Below, piece after piece: positions 25,040 to 33,877 of a DNA stretch of 64,000 bases (the first letter of the stretch is position 1; every line of letters starts with the position of its first letter). The notes under the pieces are model-generated. The model was not told where the DNA came from. It searched no databases and saw nothing but the letters and a program-made list of their open reading frames with translations. The position numbers were made by a program, and so were the translations under genes. The DNA comes from Chryseobacterium gleum (GTDB taxonomy: Bacteria; Bacteroidota; Bacteroidia; Flavobacteriales_D; Sanyastnellaceae). The stretch covers positions 116,457 to 180,456 of the forward strand of contig CAMCVP010000002.1 of NCBI GenBank assembly GCA_945881835.1. The letters run 5' to 3'.

Positions 25040-25588
25040 ATGTTTGAAAAACTATTTCCAAACCGCGAGTTACGCATTGTAAACGGAAAACTTATTGAAA
25101 GCGGGACCTCTCATTTAGACGGACAAGAAGACAAAGGCGCGCAGCGTTGGGTGAAAGTTAACGATCAAGTAATCATGCGTGTTAGCGATGGCCTGTACCA
25201 CGCGCAGTGGGACGATGAGGTAGCGGTGGTTTGCGATAAGTACAATTACATGGTTGGCTATTGGAATTTTTCGAAAGGTTCTGGAAGTGATCCGAATTAT
25301 TCGGCATCTATCGGTTCAACGGCATTGGTGGCATTGATCGTTTTAGCATCTATGCTTTTCAATTTCATTCCTATGCACGATTCGCAGAAGGGAGACATCA
25401 TTACTTCCTTCTACAATTATATTTGGAAGGATGAGTTTTTTGTAACCAATTGGTGGGCTACTGCTTCGATTATTGGTGTGTTTGGTTTGTATGGATTTAT
25501 TTGGACTCCTATCTATGCTATCGGACACGTGAAGCGCGAGCGACAAGCAGCAGCCATGTTAGCTCCACATAGAAATATTGTCGAGTGA
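25040..25588 (+). CDS. Small membrane protein of unknown function
   Basis: I do not recognise a family. The 182-residue protein has a soluble N-terminal part (about residues 1-90; QRWVKVNDQVIMRVSDGLYHAQW), a hydrophobic helix near 93-112, a short loop, and a second helix at about 138-162, then a short basic tail (VKRERQAAAMLAPHRN). There is no signal peptide, so it is probably a two-pass inner-membrane protein with its N-terminus inside. It lies 14 bases after the OmpA-family gene and its stop overlaps the DUF72 start (GTGA). Confidence 0.65.
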   Translation: MFEKLFPNRELRIVNGKLIESGTSHLDGQEDKGAQRWVKVNDQVIMRVSDGLYHAQWDDEVAVVCDKYNYMVGYWNFSKGSGSDPNYSASIGSTALVALIVLASMLFNFIPMHDSQKGDIITSFYNYIWKDEFFVTNWWATASIIGVFGLYGFIWTPIYAIGHVKRERQAAAMLAPHRNIVE

Positions 25589-26427
25589 AATTCGGGAAGT
25601 TAGATAACGTAGATCATCTTTCTTTTTCGTTTGAAGTTCCAACGCAAGATTATTTTTTTCTACCGAATGAACGTTCGGGTGGGTTGGAAATAATTATCGG
25701 AGGAACGGTTTGGGGTGTTCCGCAATGGAAAGGAACACATTTTCCAACGAACGCCAAGCCTTCAGAATTTCTTCATTACTATTCGCGGTTGTTTCCGTGT
25801 ATCGAATTCAACGGTTCGCATTACCGCATTCCTCCTGTTGCTCAGGTAGTGAAGTGGGTAGAGCAAGTTCCTTCAGAGTTTTTATTTTGTCCGAAGTTTC
25901 CACAAAGTATTTCGCATTGGCGACAGTTTCAAAATTGCGAGCGTGAGACCGATTTATTTATGGAAGCGCTGTTTGCTTTCGGAAATAATCTAGGGACGAC
26001 ATTCATTCAGCTGCCCCCGCATTACAGTCGTTCTAAGGCTGAACCTCTATTACGTTATTTGGAAAAACTTCCGAAAGACATTCGCTATTCTGTTGAATTG
26101 CGTCACCCCGATTGGTTTGTTGGAAATGTCTTGGAAGAGTATGCGAAGGAATTAAAAAAGTTGAATGTGGGATTAATCGTGTGCGACACTGCCGGAAGAA
26201 GAGATGCTGTACACATGCGATTAACCAGTGATGAGTTAGTCATTCGTTTTGGTGGAAACGATTTGCATGTAAGCGATGAAGTGCGCATGAATCAGTGGGC
26301 TAGGCAGCTTCGGGATTGGGAAAAAGTTGGTTTGAAGAAATGTTATTTCTGGATTCATCAACCAGACAGTTTGCACACGGTAGAATCTATGAATCAATTC
26401 AAGGAAGTTCTTTCCAATTACAAATAG
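25585..26427 (+). CDS. DUF72 (YecE-like) TIM-barrel protein
   Basis: A 280-residue cytoplasmic protein of the DUF72/YecE family, a TIM barrel of unknown activity. Family hallmarks are IIIGGTVWGVPQWKGTHFPTNA, FLHYYSRLFPCIEFNGSHYRIP, FLFCPKFPQSISHWRQF, FIQLPPHYSR and the terminal YFWIHQPDSLHTVESM. Conserved aromatic, His and acidic residues around the barrel mouth suggest an enzyme, but none is known to me. The start is a GTG overlapping the previous stop codon, giving the usual N-terminus. It converges with anmK, with a ten-base overlap of 3' ends. Confidence 0.88.
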   Translation: MKFGKLDNVDHLSFSFEVPTQDYFFLPNERSGGLEIIIGGTVWGVPQWKGTHFPTNAKPSEFLHYYSRLFPCIEFNGSHYRIPPVAQVVKWVEQVPSEFLFCPKFPQSISHWRQFQNCERETDLFMEALFAFGNNLGTTFIQLPPHYSRSKAEPLLRYLEKLPKDIRYSVELRHPDWFVGNVLEEYAKELKKLNVGLIVCDTAGRRDAVHMRLTSDELVIRFGGNDLHVSDEVRMNQWARQLRDWEKVGLKKCYFWIHQPDSLHTVESMNQFKEVLSNYK

Positions 26428-27470
26428 ATACAACCGCCACAGGTGTCTTGAGAGGCACCAGTAACTTCAGAGAATGCTGTCGTCTGCTCAGAGAGTCGAA
26501 GTGCACCTAATAGAGCGAAAATGAGCGCCTCTTTATATTGAATGGTATCATTGTCTGGAACAACTACCGCCAAATCTGTTTTAGCTTGAATCGATTCAAT
26601 AAGGAAAGAATTGAAAGCTCCTCCGCCTGTGACTAAAACACTACCCGTCCAGCCTTCGAAAATTTTTGCAATTTGAACCGCCATGTGTTCCGTGCATGTC
26701 GCTAATAAATCACGAATGGTTAATTGCGACGAGCCGAGCAATGGAAGGAAGTGGTGTTCGAACCATTCTTTTCCTAACGACTTAGGAAGTTCTTGCGAGT
26801 AGTAAGCAAGAGAATTTAGTTTTTCAAGTAGGTCAATATTTACGACACCGCGTCTGGCCATTTCACCGTTGGCATCGAACGGATGTCCGGTTTGTTCAGC
26901 CAATAAATTCAACGCCATGTTTGCGACACAAATATCGAAGGCATTCAGCTCGCCCATGAGTGTGTAGGAAACGTTGGCAATTCCGCCAATGTTCAAACAA
27001 AAATCGAAGTCGTTAAAGAGCAATCGGTCTCCTATTGGAACAAGCGGTGCTCCCTGTCCACCGTGCGCTACGTCTGTTGTTCTGAAATCGCAAATGGTTT
27101 TAATTCCTGTGTGCGCAGCAATGTGCGCGCCGCTTCCGATTTGAACGGTAAGCGATTCATTGGGCTGATGAAATATGGTATGCCCGTGTGAAGCAATTGC
27201 ATCGGCTTTCAAGTTTCTTTCCTCTAAAAAACGTTTGACTTGTTTTCCTGAATAAATTCCAAAGTCAACATTTAACTGTGCCAATTCGAGCGCGGACATT
27301 TTGTGAGCTCTTCTAAAAATATCGCGCCACGAGGCGTCGTAAACCACTGTCTCTGCGGCAACAATTTCATATTCCCATTTCCCTGCGTTGAAGGAAAGAT
27401 CACATAGCGCAATGTCAAGTCCGTCAAGACTGGTTCCGCTCATGAGTCCAACAATTCGAAAGGTTTCCAT
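26418..27470 (-). CDS. anmK: Anhydro-N-acetylmuramic acid kinase AnmK
   Basis: A 350-residue cytoplasmic kinase that hydrolyses and phosphorylates 1,6-anhydro-MurNAc to MurNAc-6-phosphate in peptidoglycan recycling. The signature VGLMSGTSLDGLD holds the ATP phosphate-binding loop and a conserved Asp. Other blocks are ASHGHTIFHQP, IGSGAHIAAHTG, DFRTTDVAHGGQGAPLVP (catalytic Asp), LNIGGIANVSY and the C-terminal LVTGGGAFNSFL. The ATG at 27470 is chosen over a TTG at 27479 because a -7 box (27477-27484, minus strand) sits there. MurQ or NagZ are not adjacent. It converges with DUF72. Confidence 0.93.
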   Translation of the reverse strand: METFRIVGLMSGTSLDGLDIALCDLSFNAGKWEYEIVAAETVVYDASWRDIFRRAHKMSALELAQLNVDFGIYSGKQVKRFLEERNLKADAIASHGHTIFHQPNESLTVQIGSGAHIAAHTGIKTICDFRTTDVAHGGQGAPLVPIGDRLLFNDFDFCLNIGGIANVSYTLMGELNAFDICVANMALNLLAEQTGHPFDANGEMARRGVVNIDLLEKLNSLAYYSQELPKSLGKEWFEHHFLPLLGSSQLTIRDLLATCTEHMAVQIAKIFEGWTGSVLVTGGGAFNSFLIESIQAKTDLAVVVPDNDTIQYKEALIFALLGALRLSEQTTAFSEVTGASQDTCGGCIYL

Positions 27471-27476
27471 AGGATG

Positions 27477-27484
27477 CAAAGATA
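27477..27484 (-). promoter_or_regulatory. -7 box of anmK
   Basis: TATCTTTG on the minus strand is a perfect TAnnTTTG box. It ends six bases before the anmK ATG and directly abuts the terminator stem of the upstream gene. Confidence 0.6.
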
Positions 27485-27508
27485 AGAGGGCGGAATGATC
27501 CGCCCTCT
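27485..27508 (-). terminator. Terminator of the phospholipase-D-fold gene
   Basis: A perfect ten-base-pair stem (AGAGGGCGGA, loop ATGA, TCCGCCCTCT) lies 22 bases after the stop. The following T-run is poor because the anmK promoter box begins there, so efficiency is uncertain. Confidence 0.6.
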
Positions 27509-27530
27509 AAGTATCTAAATCAGAAGAAAA

Positions 27531-29723
27531 TTATTTGATAATGATCGTCTTCGTCCAAAGGTTAGTATCGTTTGAAACTTTGCATACATAAGTTCCAACA
27601 GCCAATGAAGGCAATGAAACTTGATTCATTCCTGCGTTCAAATTTTCAGTATGAACCAATTGTCCTTGTGCACTGTAAATATTCAAAATTGATTTTCCAG
27701 ATTGAACCGGAACACCTACCCACAAGTTGTAAGAAGCTGGGTTCGGATAAACACTCATGTCGTTGTTTATTTCATCTTCAACACCAACCAAGCTCCATGT
27801 TGCCATGAATTCTTGTAAGAAAAGGTTTGCAACGCGCGCGTCGTGAACAACAACAGTGTTTTCGTCGTTGGTTGTTTGCGCAGCGCTGCTCCAGTTGTGA
27901 CTTCCGGTAAGAACCGTTGGATCAGAATCCAATGTGCTGTGATCGACAATGCAATACTTGTGGTGAAGGTCATTAGCAATTCCTTCGTGTGAACGAATGT
28001 CTTGACCAGCTGCTTGTAAGTATGCAAATTCAGAAGCTGGATCAGAAGTTTGCTCCATCATACCACGAACCAATACCAAGAATAAATCATCTTCAGCAAT
28101 GATAGCGTCAGCAATGTCAGCGCGAGTAAAAGCGAGAATCGCGTAATCTAAATTTGCATCAGTTGTTTGCATGGTTTTAATAATAGCACCGTTGGTGTTG
28201 TCGGTAGGAGAGAAGTAACTCTCTACTTTAATATCGTCCGGACCCATGACATATTGCAGTGGAGTATTGTTCGTTTTGCTTGCGCCAAATACACCATTCG
28301 GATTTCCTGGCTGTGCACCAGATCCACCCCACATTTCCTCGAATTCTAATCGGTAACCGCGGGCGATACTTTGATCTTGGAAAATGATGATATTGTTGAA
28401 ATCGGCAGACATGTTGTTGTCTGTCCAGTTCGTAGATCCTGTAAACACCCATGAATTTGCTGCTGAGTCTGCATCAACAACAATAAACTTATTGTGCATG
28501 ATACCCGTTCCAGAAGCGTTAACTCTCTCCACAATAGGTATGTTTGGATTCAGTATAGCCAATCCCATTTGAGCAGTTGAGCCATCGGAAATAATTCTCA
28601 CTTGCACTCCCGCGTTGTATCTGTTGTTAATTGCATTGGCAATAGTCGCATCGTCTGTGAAGTTATAAATTGCAATATCAACGGATTGTTGAGCGCGTAA
28701 AATATATGCCGCAATCGTATCATTAGTAGCGCTTCCAAGAGATACTGCGTTTTCAATAGTAGCGTAGCTGTTATCCACTTGTCTTGTGAAATAGGTTCTT
28801 ATTTCACCGGAACTTAAGCTTTTGGTTGCGTATGGACGAACAGTGCTTGTGCTAGAACCATCAACGTTGGAAGAAGTTACTGAAGCATAATAAATAGTAC
28901 CTGGCTGAAGACCTGGAATGCTCACTACGTGGTTGGTTACGCTTTCGTTTACGTAAACAGTTTGTCCCAAAGCAGGAGTTAATCCGTAATTGATTTGGCT
29001 GTCGCTGTTGTTATTGGTGCCCCAGGTTAAATCGAATGAAGTGGTTGAAATGTTTGTTTGAGTAACAGTACCAATAATGGCAACTCCTGCAGGAAGAATG
29101 AAGTCATTTGCATCGCGTGGAAGAACTTGATATCCGCCATCGAATGGAGCAGTAGCATCGAATTGAGAAACAATTCCCACAAGGGTAATAGCGCTTGCAG
29201 GCAAATTTGTTCCTACTAACACACTTCCTGTGCGTATGTAAACAACTCCAGATTGTCCGTTTGCGTTATAGGTATAAGTTGAATTTCCAGTTATTACTGA
29301 CCCCGCTAAATCAAACACAACGTTGTTCACTGAAACCAGTTCCCCTTCGAAAGATTCGTTGATTGAGTTTGGTGTTGTTGTTTGTGGCGTTGGTAAAGTA
29401 TTTCCAGTTGAGTTAACGGTAATCGAGGTTAATGTAGGTCCCAATTCCAATAAACCGTTGTATTGTGATAGTACACCAGTTACTGTAATGTTTTCTCCAA
29501 TATTTGGGGCTGTAAACGAAGTCCATTGTGCACCAGGATAAACAGCAATTCCTGCAGTAGCATCTTGCACATAACGCACAGAACTTCCAATTTCAGTGCC
29601 GTTTGTAACCACACCAGTTATTGTAACGCTTGCTCCAATAGCTGCTGCTCTTGCGTCTGCAATAGTTTGAGCGCTCAAGCTTCCGCATAGTGCTACGAGT
29701 AAAAAAGATAAAAAGTACTTCAT
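27531..29723 (-). CDS. T9SS-secreted phospholipase-D-fold hydrolase with OB and FN3 domains
   Basis: A 730-residue secreted protein. A signal peptide (residues 1-18) is followed by an OB-fold-like region (to about 215), a fibronectin type III domain (about 220-305; YASVTSSNVDGS), and two phospholipase-D catalytic motifs: HNKFIVVD at H410-D417 and HHKYCIVD with H588-D594. Both HxKxxxxD copies are intact, so a phosphodiesterase, either nuclease- or phospholipase-type, is expected. The C-terminal 75 residues are a T9SS type A sorting domain (VYPNPASYNL and IYSAQGQLVHTENLNAGMNQ). It starts 33 bases after the TonB-receptor stop, so the two are probably one operon. The substrate could be extracellular DNA, given the OB-like domain (inference). 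Confidence 0.85.
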   Translation of the reverse strand: MKYFLSFLLVALCGSLSAQTIADARAAAIGASVTITGVVTNGTEIGSSVRYVQDATAGIAVYPGAQWTSFTAPNIGENITVTGVLSQYNGLLELGPTLTSITVNSTGNTLPTPQTTTPNSINESFEGELVSVNNVVFDLAGSVITGNSTYTYNANGQSGVVYIRTGSVLVGTNLPASAITLVGIVSQFDATAPFDGGYQVLPRDANDFILPAGVAIIGTVTQTNISTTSFDLTWGTNNNSDSQINYGLTPALGQTVYVNESVTNHVVSIPGLQPGTIYYASVTSSNVDGSSTSTVRPYATKSLSSGEIRTYFTRQVDNSYATIENAVSLGSATNDTIAAYILRAQQSVDIAIYNFTDDATIANAINNRYNAGVQVRIISDGSTAQMGLAILNPNIPIVERVNASGTGIMHNKFIVVDADSAANSWVFTGSTNWTDNNMSADFNNIIIFQDQSIARGYRLEFEEMWGGSGAQPGNPNGVFGASKTNNTPLQYVMGPDDIKVESYFSPTDNTNGAIIKTMQTTDANLDYAILAFTRADIADAIIAEDDLFLVLVRGMMEQTSDPASEFAYLQAAGQDIRSHEGIANDLHHKYCIVDHSTLDSDPTVLTGSHNWSSAAQTTNDENTVVVHDARVANLFLQEFMATWSLVGVEDEINNDMSVYPNPASYNLWVGVPVQSGKSILNIYSAQGQLVHTENLNAGMNQVSLPSLAVGTYVCKVSNDTNLWTKTIIIK

Positions 29724-29756
29724 TGGATTATTTTTTCAGTTTAAAATTTAAGGTTT

Positions 29757-32639
29757 TTAAAAGGTAGCAGATAAAGATACGTTGAACCATCTTCCTTGAC
29801 CAAAGAAAACCCCAGCAGAAGACGCATCGAAATTGAATGCTTTATTATTGTAAAGAGCATAGATATCATTATTTTTTGCATCTGTAATGAACACGCTATT
29901 CAATACATTGAAGACACTTCCACGAAGGTCATAGCGAACACCGCGAATTTCTTTGCCATAGCCGGCGTGTAATTCAAGTGTTCCGTATGACGGAATCTTC
30001 CATGAATCTCTTCCAGCGTTTTCTCCTTTTAGTTCAAATGGATTCATGTCCGCGAAATATCGATCGAACCAAGTATATCTTGTTTTTGCATAAGCGCCGC
30101 TCTTCCACTCATATCGCAACATGGCACCCAATTGTGTTTGAGCAGCATCGCTAACATGAACCCCGTTAGCATCGTAAGTAACATAAAGTTGAGAGCTGTT
30201 TGGGTTTCCAGCTTCTTCTGGAACTGGATTTCCCGCGTCATCGAAAATATATATTGTATCGGAGGACGTCCAAATCCAATCACCGAATGAAGCGAGTCCT
30301 TCAAACGTGATTCGATCATTGATTTTGTATGCGAAATCGAATTCAGCACCTTGGTGACGTGCATTCATTCCGCGAATGTTTACTGTAATGTTGGAAGTTG
30401 GGTCTTGAGGGTCTGGTACTTGAAGACCACCGCCATATGGCTTGTTTTTCCAAGTGGTGTAGTACAAGTTTACGTTGAAAGAAAACTTCTTCGACTTGTA
30501 GTTCCATCCGTTTTCAAAACTTGAAATTACCTCATTTTCGATTGAGTTAAATCGTTCATTAGCTGTTGTGTAAACTTGATTGAACATCGGAGCCTTGTTA
30601 AGATATCCAGAATTAAAAAACACAGCTAAATCGCGAGAAATGTTGTACTTCAATCCAGCTTTCACTGTAGCTGTTGGTCTGTAATACCAACCTGTACTTT
30701 GAAATTCCGAACCACTCATGTTACTTGTTAAAGTTTGCCCGTTATAAATCGTAGTGTCTGAAATGAGTGTGGTTGAATTGCTCATAAACGAGTATCCAAC
30801 TGGTACTTGGATACCATCGACGGTGTATACTTTCGGACGGAAATAATCAACTCGATTGTATCCCGTAGTTGCGGCAGATGCGCTCACGAATGCAGATATT
30901 TTATCGTCTTGGTATTCAACTTGTCCGAACAAGCCACCCCAGCGTATGAATGCGTCATTGTTGTAATCAACTATGTCACCTTCTCTTTTTACGAGGTCAG
31001 GATTATTGTAATTAATATATCTTGGGTCACTAATTATGGTATAATCAGCACCCATCAAATCAATAATTTTACGGTAATGAGAACCTTTGTACGATCTTAA
31101 GTCAACGCCCCCCGCAAAATTCCATTTATCGTTGAATTTTTTATTGTAAGTACTCAATATTCCATACCAAGAATGTTCGTTCATCCCAGCTTCGATATAG
31201 TTAGAAACGGCATAACGTTGAGTAGAACTTACTTGGGGATTAATATTGTAGTCAGGGCCTGAGAATAATGGGATTTTTGCACCCACATTCGCGTCGTAGA
31301 AGGCCTGCATATTTACAGTTCCATCTGCTAAATAATCGTTCGCTGTAATGTTGTTGTTCCAGCGTGTTCCGCCACCTCTTCCGAATGATGCGTAAGCGAC
31401 AGTACTGATAAAAGTTTTTTCATCTAAAGTCCAAACATCTTTTATGGAGAATTGCGGTTTGTGGTAGAAGTTCACACGACCATTGAATTGTTCCTCCGCT
31501 TGAATGTTAGTACGTTGTCCGTTTACGAAATCGTAACGTGTCAAATATCCAACATCGGGATTGTAGTTTATGCCACCATTAAAAATAGGACGTTCTGTAG
31601 TTGCGTTGGGGGCGTAGGTATTAGGAGCCCCAACATCTAGCGCTGTTTCCACACTATACAAAGCGATAGCTTCTGATCTCAAACGTTGTCCATGCTCCTG
31701 AGGTGCGCCTAATCCGTACAAGCTCAGGTGGTGATTGCCAGTTATTTTTTCAATTTTCCCATAATAGAAAAACCCTTTTGTGAAGGTTCCGTCAACCCAT
31801 CCGCTGCCGGTTTTAAAAGATGCAGCCATCGAAAAGGCCCATCCGTTTTTTGTTTTTCCAGAGTTGTATGCGAATGACGTTCTTGCGAAAGCACCGTATG
31901 CGTATTCTTGACGCAGACGAACACTTCTCTTCGCATCGATTCCACGCGTAATAATATTCATAGTACCACCAACAGCAGGAATCACAAGCTTTGAAGCGCC
32001 TAATCCACGTTGAATTTGGGTGGTTTGAGTGGCTAGATCTAAACCGAACCAATTGCTCCAATATACAGTTCCGTTTTCCATGTCATTCACAGGAACACCA
32101 TCCAACATTACAGCAACATTACTTCCGGAAAATCCGCGAATAGTAACGCGTGCATCACCGTCTCCACCGCCAGCGCGTGTCGCGTAGGTACCCGGAGTTG
32201 TATTCGCTAAAGTGGCCATTTCTCTTCCAGCCAATTCCTCTTCAATTCGTTTTAATCCAATGTTTGAAAATGCAACAGGAACAGTTCTTCCAACGGCTAA
32301 ATCGGATGAAATAACGATTTCTTTTTGTAGGGTTTGAATGAGATCAAAATCGATGGAATACTCTTTTTTCGTGATGGAAATATTCTTCTTCACCTCTTCA
32401 TATCCAACGGCGGTAATGATGAATTCATATTCTCCGTAGGGAAGTTTAATGTTGAATTTTCCTGAAGGATCAACCGATGTTCCCTTCTCTTTATTTGCCC
32501 ACAAGACGAAAGCGGAAGGAAGAGTTTCTCCAGAAAGTCCGTCACGAACGGTTCCACTTAAAATTCCTTCTTGAGCACTAGAAATAAGACTCAATGAAAG
32601 AAGTGGAAGAAGTAAAAAGAATGATTTTAAAATTCTCAT
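29757..32639 (-). CDS. TonB-dependent outer-membrane receptor
   Basis: A 960-residue TonB-dependent receptor, which imports a ligand across the outer membrane. After the signal peptide (residues 1-23, MRILKSFFLLLPLL...SAQ) comes a carboxypeptidase-regulatory-like domain (SGTVRDGLSGETLPSAFV). A plug domain follows (ARVTIRGFSGSNVAVMLDGVPVNDMENGTVY). The remainder is a large barrel rich in aromatic strands, ending GVFFGQGRWFNVSLSATF, with a terminal Phe. There is no SusD-like partner, so it is not a classical glycan-uptake pair. The ATG at 32639 is chosen over the upstream codon at 32717, which would add a stretch without signal character before the true signal peptide. The ligand is unknown. 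Confidence 0.92.
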   Translation of the reverse strand: MRILKSFFLLLPLLSLSLISSAQEGILSGTVRDGLSGETLPSAFVLWANKEKGTSVDPSGKFNIKLPYGEYEFIITAVGYEEVKKNISITKKEYSIDFDLIQTLQKEIVISSDLAVGRTVPVAFSNIGLKRIEEELAGREMATLANTTPGTYATRAGGGDGDARVTIRGFSGSNVAVMLDGVPVNDMENGTVYWSNWFGLDLATQTTQIQRGLGASKLVIPAVGGTMNIITRGIDAKRSVRLRQEYAYGAFARTSFAYNSGKTKNGWAFSMAASFKTGSGWVDGTFTKGFFYYGKIEKITGNHHLSLYGLGAPQEHGQRLRSEAIALYSVETALDVGAPNTYAPNATTERPIFNGGINYNPDVGYLTRYDFVNGQRTNIQAEEQFNGRVNFYHKPQFSIKDVWTLDEKTFISTVAYASFGRGGGTRWNNNITANDYLADGTVNMQAFYDANVGAKIPLFSGPDYNINPQVSSTQRYAVSNYIEAGMNEHSWYGILSTYNKKFNDKWNFAGGVDLRSYKGSHYRKIIDLMGADYTIISDPRYINYNNPDLVKREGDIVDYNNDAFIRWGGLFGQVEYQDDKISAFVSASAATTGYNRVDYFRPKVYTVDGIQVPVGYSFMSNSTTLISDTTIYNGQTLTSNMSGSEFQSTGWYYRPTATVKAGLKYNISRDLAVFFNSGYLNKAPMFNQVYTTANERFNSIENEVISSFENGWNYKSKKFSFNVNLYYTTWKNKPYGGGLQVPDPQDPTSNITVNIRGMNARHQGAEFDFAYKINDRITFEGLASFGDWIWTSSDTIYIFDDAGNPVPEEAGNPNSSQLYVTYDANGVHVSDAAQTQLGAMLRYEWKSGAYAKTRYTWFDRYFADMNPFELKGENAGRDSWKIPSYGTLELHAGYGKEIRGVRYDLRGSVFNVLNSVFITDAKNNDIYALYNNKAFNFDASSAGVFFGQGRWFNVSLSATF

Positions 32640-32672
32640 TAGATTGAAGCTAAGGTTAAACAATTGCCGATA

Positions 32673-32705
32673 AAAAAGGGGCTTTACCGAAGTGAGCCCC
32701 TTTTT
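32673..32705. terminator. Strong intrinsic terminator
   Basis: Arms AAAAAGGGGCT (32673-32683) and AGCCCCTTTTT (32695-32705) form an 11-base-pair stem around an 11-base loop. It ends the lamin-tail gene transcript and separates it from the TonB receptor gene. Confidence 0.9.
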
Positions 32706-32723
32706 ATTGAATTTCAAAAAATA

Positions 32724-33644
32724 TTACTTGATGAAGTTTTGACGATTGATTGTTCCGTTTTCGGAAATCACTTCAACGGTGTAAGCTCCTTTAGATAAAT
32801 TCGCTGTTTGAACGCGAGTCATGCGATCGAAGATTGTTCCATTCGCAAATACTACACGACCGGTGTTGTCATAGATACGAATTGAACGAATAATGCTTGG
32901 AGAAACAACATTCAAGATATCTCCAGTTACTGGATTAGGATAGATTGAAATAGCACGCTCTACATTCTCATTAACACCAACGTTGCAGTCACATGTGTGT
33001 GCACCCAAGAAGGTGAATGTGTTAGCTGGAAGCGTATCGTATTGCGCGAAAACATCGAATGTTGATGGATTCAAAGTAACCCCAGAAGTTACAGTAGATT
33101 TTCTGATTTGAGTATGATCCGTGGAAGCGTAGAGAGTAGCTCCGCTTGTAGGATCAGTGCCGTATGAACTCCAACCACCGAAACCAGTACCCTCACCAAT
33201 TCTGCCGTAAAGATCAAGAAGCGTCTGTCCGTTGTTAGAAACAATTGCAATAGCGTCGTTACCGTTGAAATACATTGGCCAAACGCCGTTGTCATAAGTT
33301 GGATTCATGAATACATCTGCAGCAGCAGCTAACTCATCCCATACTGGAGCTTCAAGTCCAGTTCCCAATTGATCTTGTTTGTCAAGAACAACGACAATAA
33401 CATCGTGCGCTGGGATTGAATATCCATCAAGTAATGCAATGCTTCCATAAGAAGTACTTCCGTTTGAAAAACGAACCAATCCGATTCCGTTAAGGTTTAC
33501 GGTATTAGAAGTAGGATTATAGATTTCAACTGCTTTGTTGTTGCTCCATCCTTCCACAACTTCTGAAATGAAAATTCCAGTACATTGTGCGTTTGAGATG
33601 AACGCAGAAACTAAACAAAAAGAGAGAAGTAAAATTTTTTTCAT
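32724..33644 (-). CDS. T9SS-secreted lamin-tail-domain protein
   Basis: A 306-residue secreted protein with a signal peptide (MKKILLLSFCLVSAFISNAQ). A lamin-tail domain (LTD) covers about residues 22-170: FISEVVEGWSNNKAVEIYNPTSNTVNLNGIGLVRF and the loop VIVVLDKQDQLG are characteristic. A linker follows, with CDCNVGVNENVERAISIYPNPVTGDILNV opening a T9SS type A sorting domain that ends INRQNFIK. LTD proteins often accompany secreted nucleases in Bacteroidota, and the next two genes encode a TonB receptor and a phospholipase-D-fold enzyme. The ATG at 33644 gives a proper signal peptide; the upstream in-frame codon at 33677 does not. Confidence 0.85.
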   Translation of the reverse strand: MKKILLLSFCLVSAFISNAQCTGIFISEVVEGWSNNKAVEIYNPTSNTVNLNGIGLVRFSNGSTSYGSIALLDGYSIPAHDVIVVVLDKQDQLGTGLEAPVWDELAAAADVFMNPTYDNGVWPMYFNGNDAIAIVSNNGQTLLDLYGRIGEGTGFGGWSSYGTDPTSGATLYASTDHTQIRKSTVTSGVTLNPSTFDVFAQYDTLPANTFTFLGAHTCDCNVGVNENVERAISIYPNPVTGDILNVVSPSIIRSIRIYDNTGRVVFANGTIFDRMTRVQTANLSKGAYTVEVISENGTINRQNFIK

Positions 33645-33661
33645 AGCAAGTTTGTTAGACG

Positions 33662-33669
33662 CAAATGTA
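33662..33669 (-). promoter_or_regulatory. -7 box of the lamin-tail gene
   Basis: TACATTTG on the minus strand lies 17 bases before the ATG at 33644. No TTG is seen at the usual -33 distance. Confidence 0.5.
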
Positions 33670-33822
33670 TTCCACAATCTCCTGTTTTTGAAAGTCTAAT
33701 GTGAAATGAATGTTAAATGATGATGCACCCTTTTAAGGCTTTTATTGGTCTTTGGTATAGTAAAGCTATTTACTAACCTTAGCCCTTTAACAATTTCATT
33801 TTTCTTCTTACGGAAATGCTTA

Positions 33823-33850
33823 TTGTGTAAAAGGTTATTTAGTAAATTGC
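33823..33850 (+). promoter_or_regulatory. Weak candidate promoter of the giant surface-protein gene
   Basis: TTG (33823), a 17-base spacer and TAAATTGC (33843-33850) partly match the -33/-7 consensus and lie 27 bases before the ATG. The last two bases of the -7 box deviate, so this is a low-confidence call. Nothing else is recognisable in the 200 bases between the two divergent genes. Confidence 0.35.
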
Positions 33851-33877
33851 ACCTTTATAGTACTGAAAAATAATACG

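Noticed and set aside
32640..32717. Longer N-terminus of the TonB receptor starting at 32717
   Set aside because: It would read through the strong terminator at 32673-32705 and put residues before a normal signal peptide.
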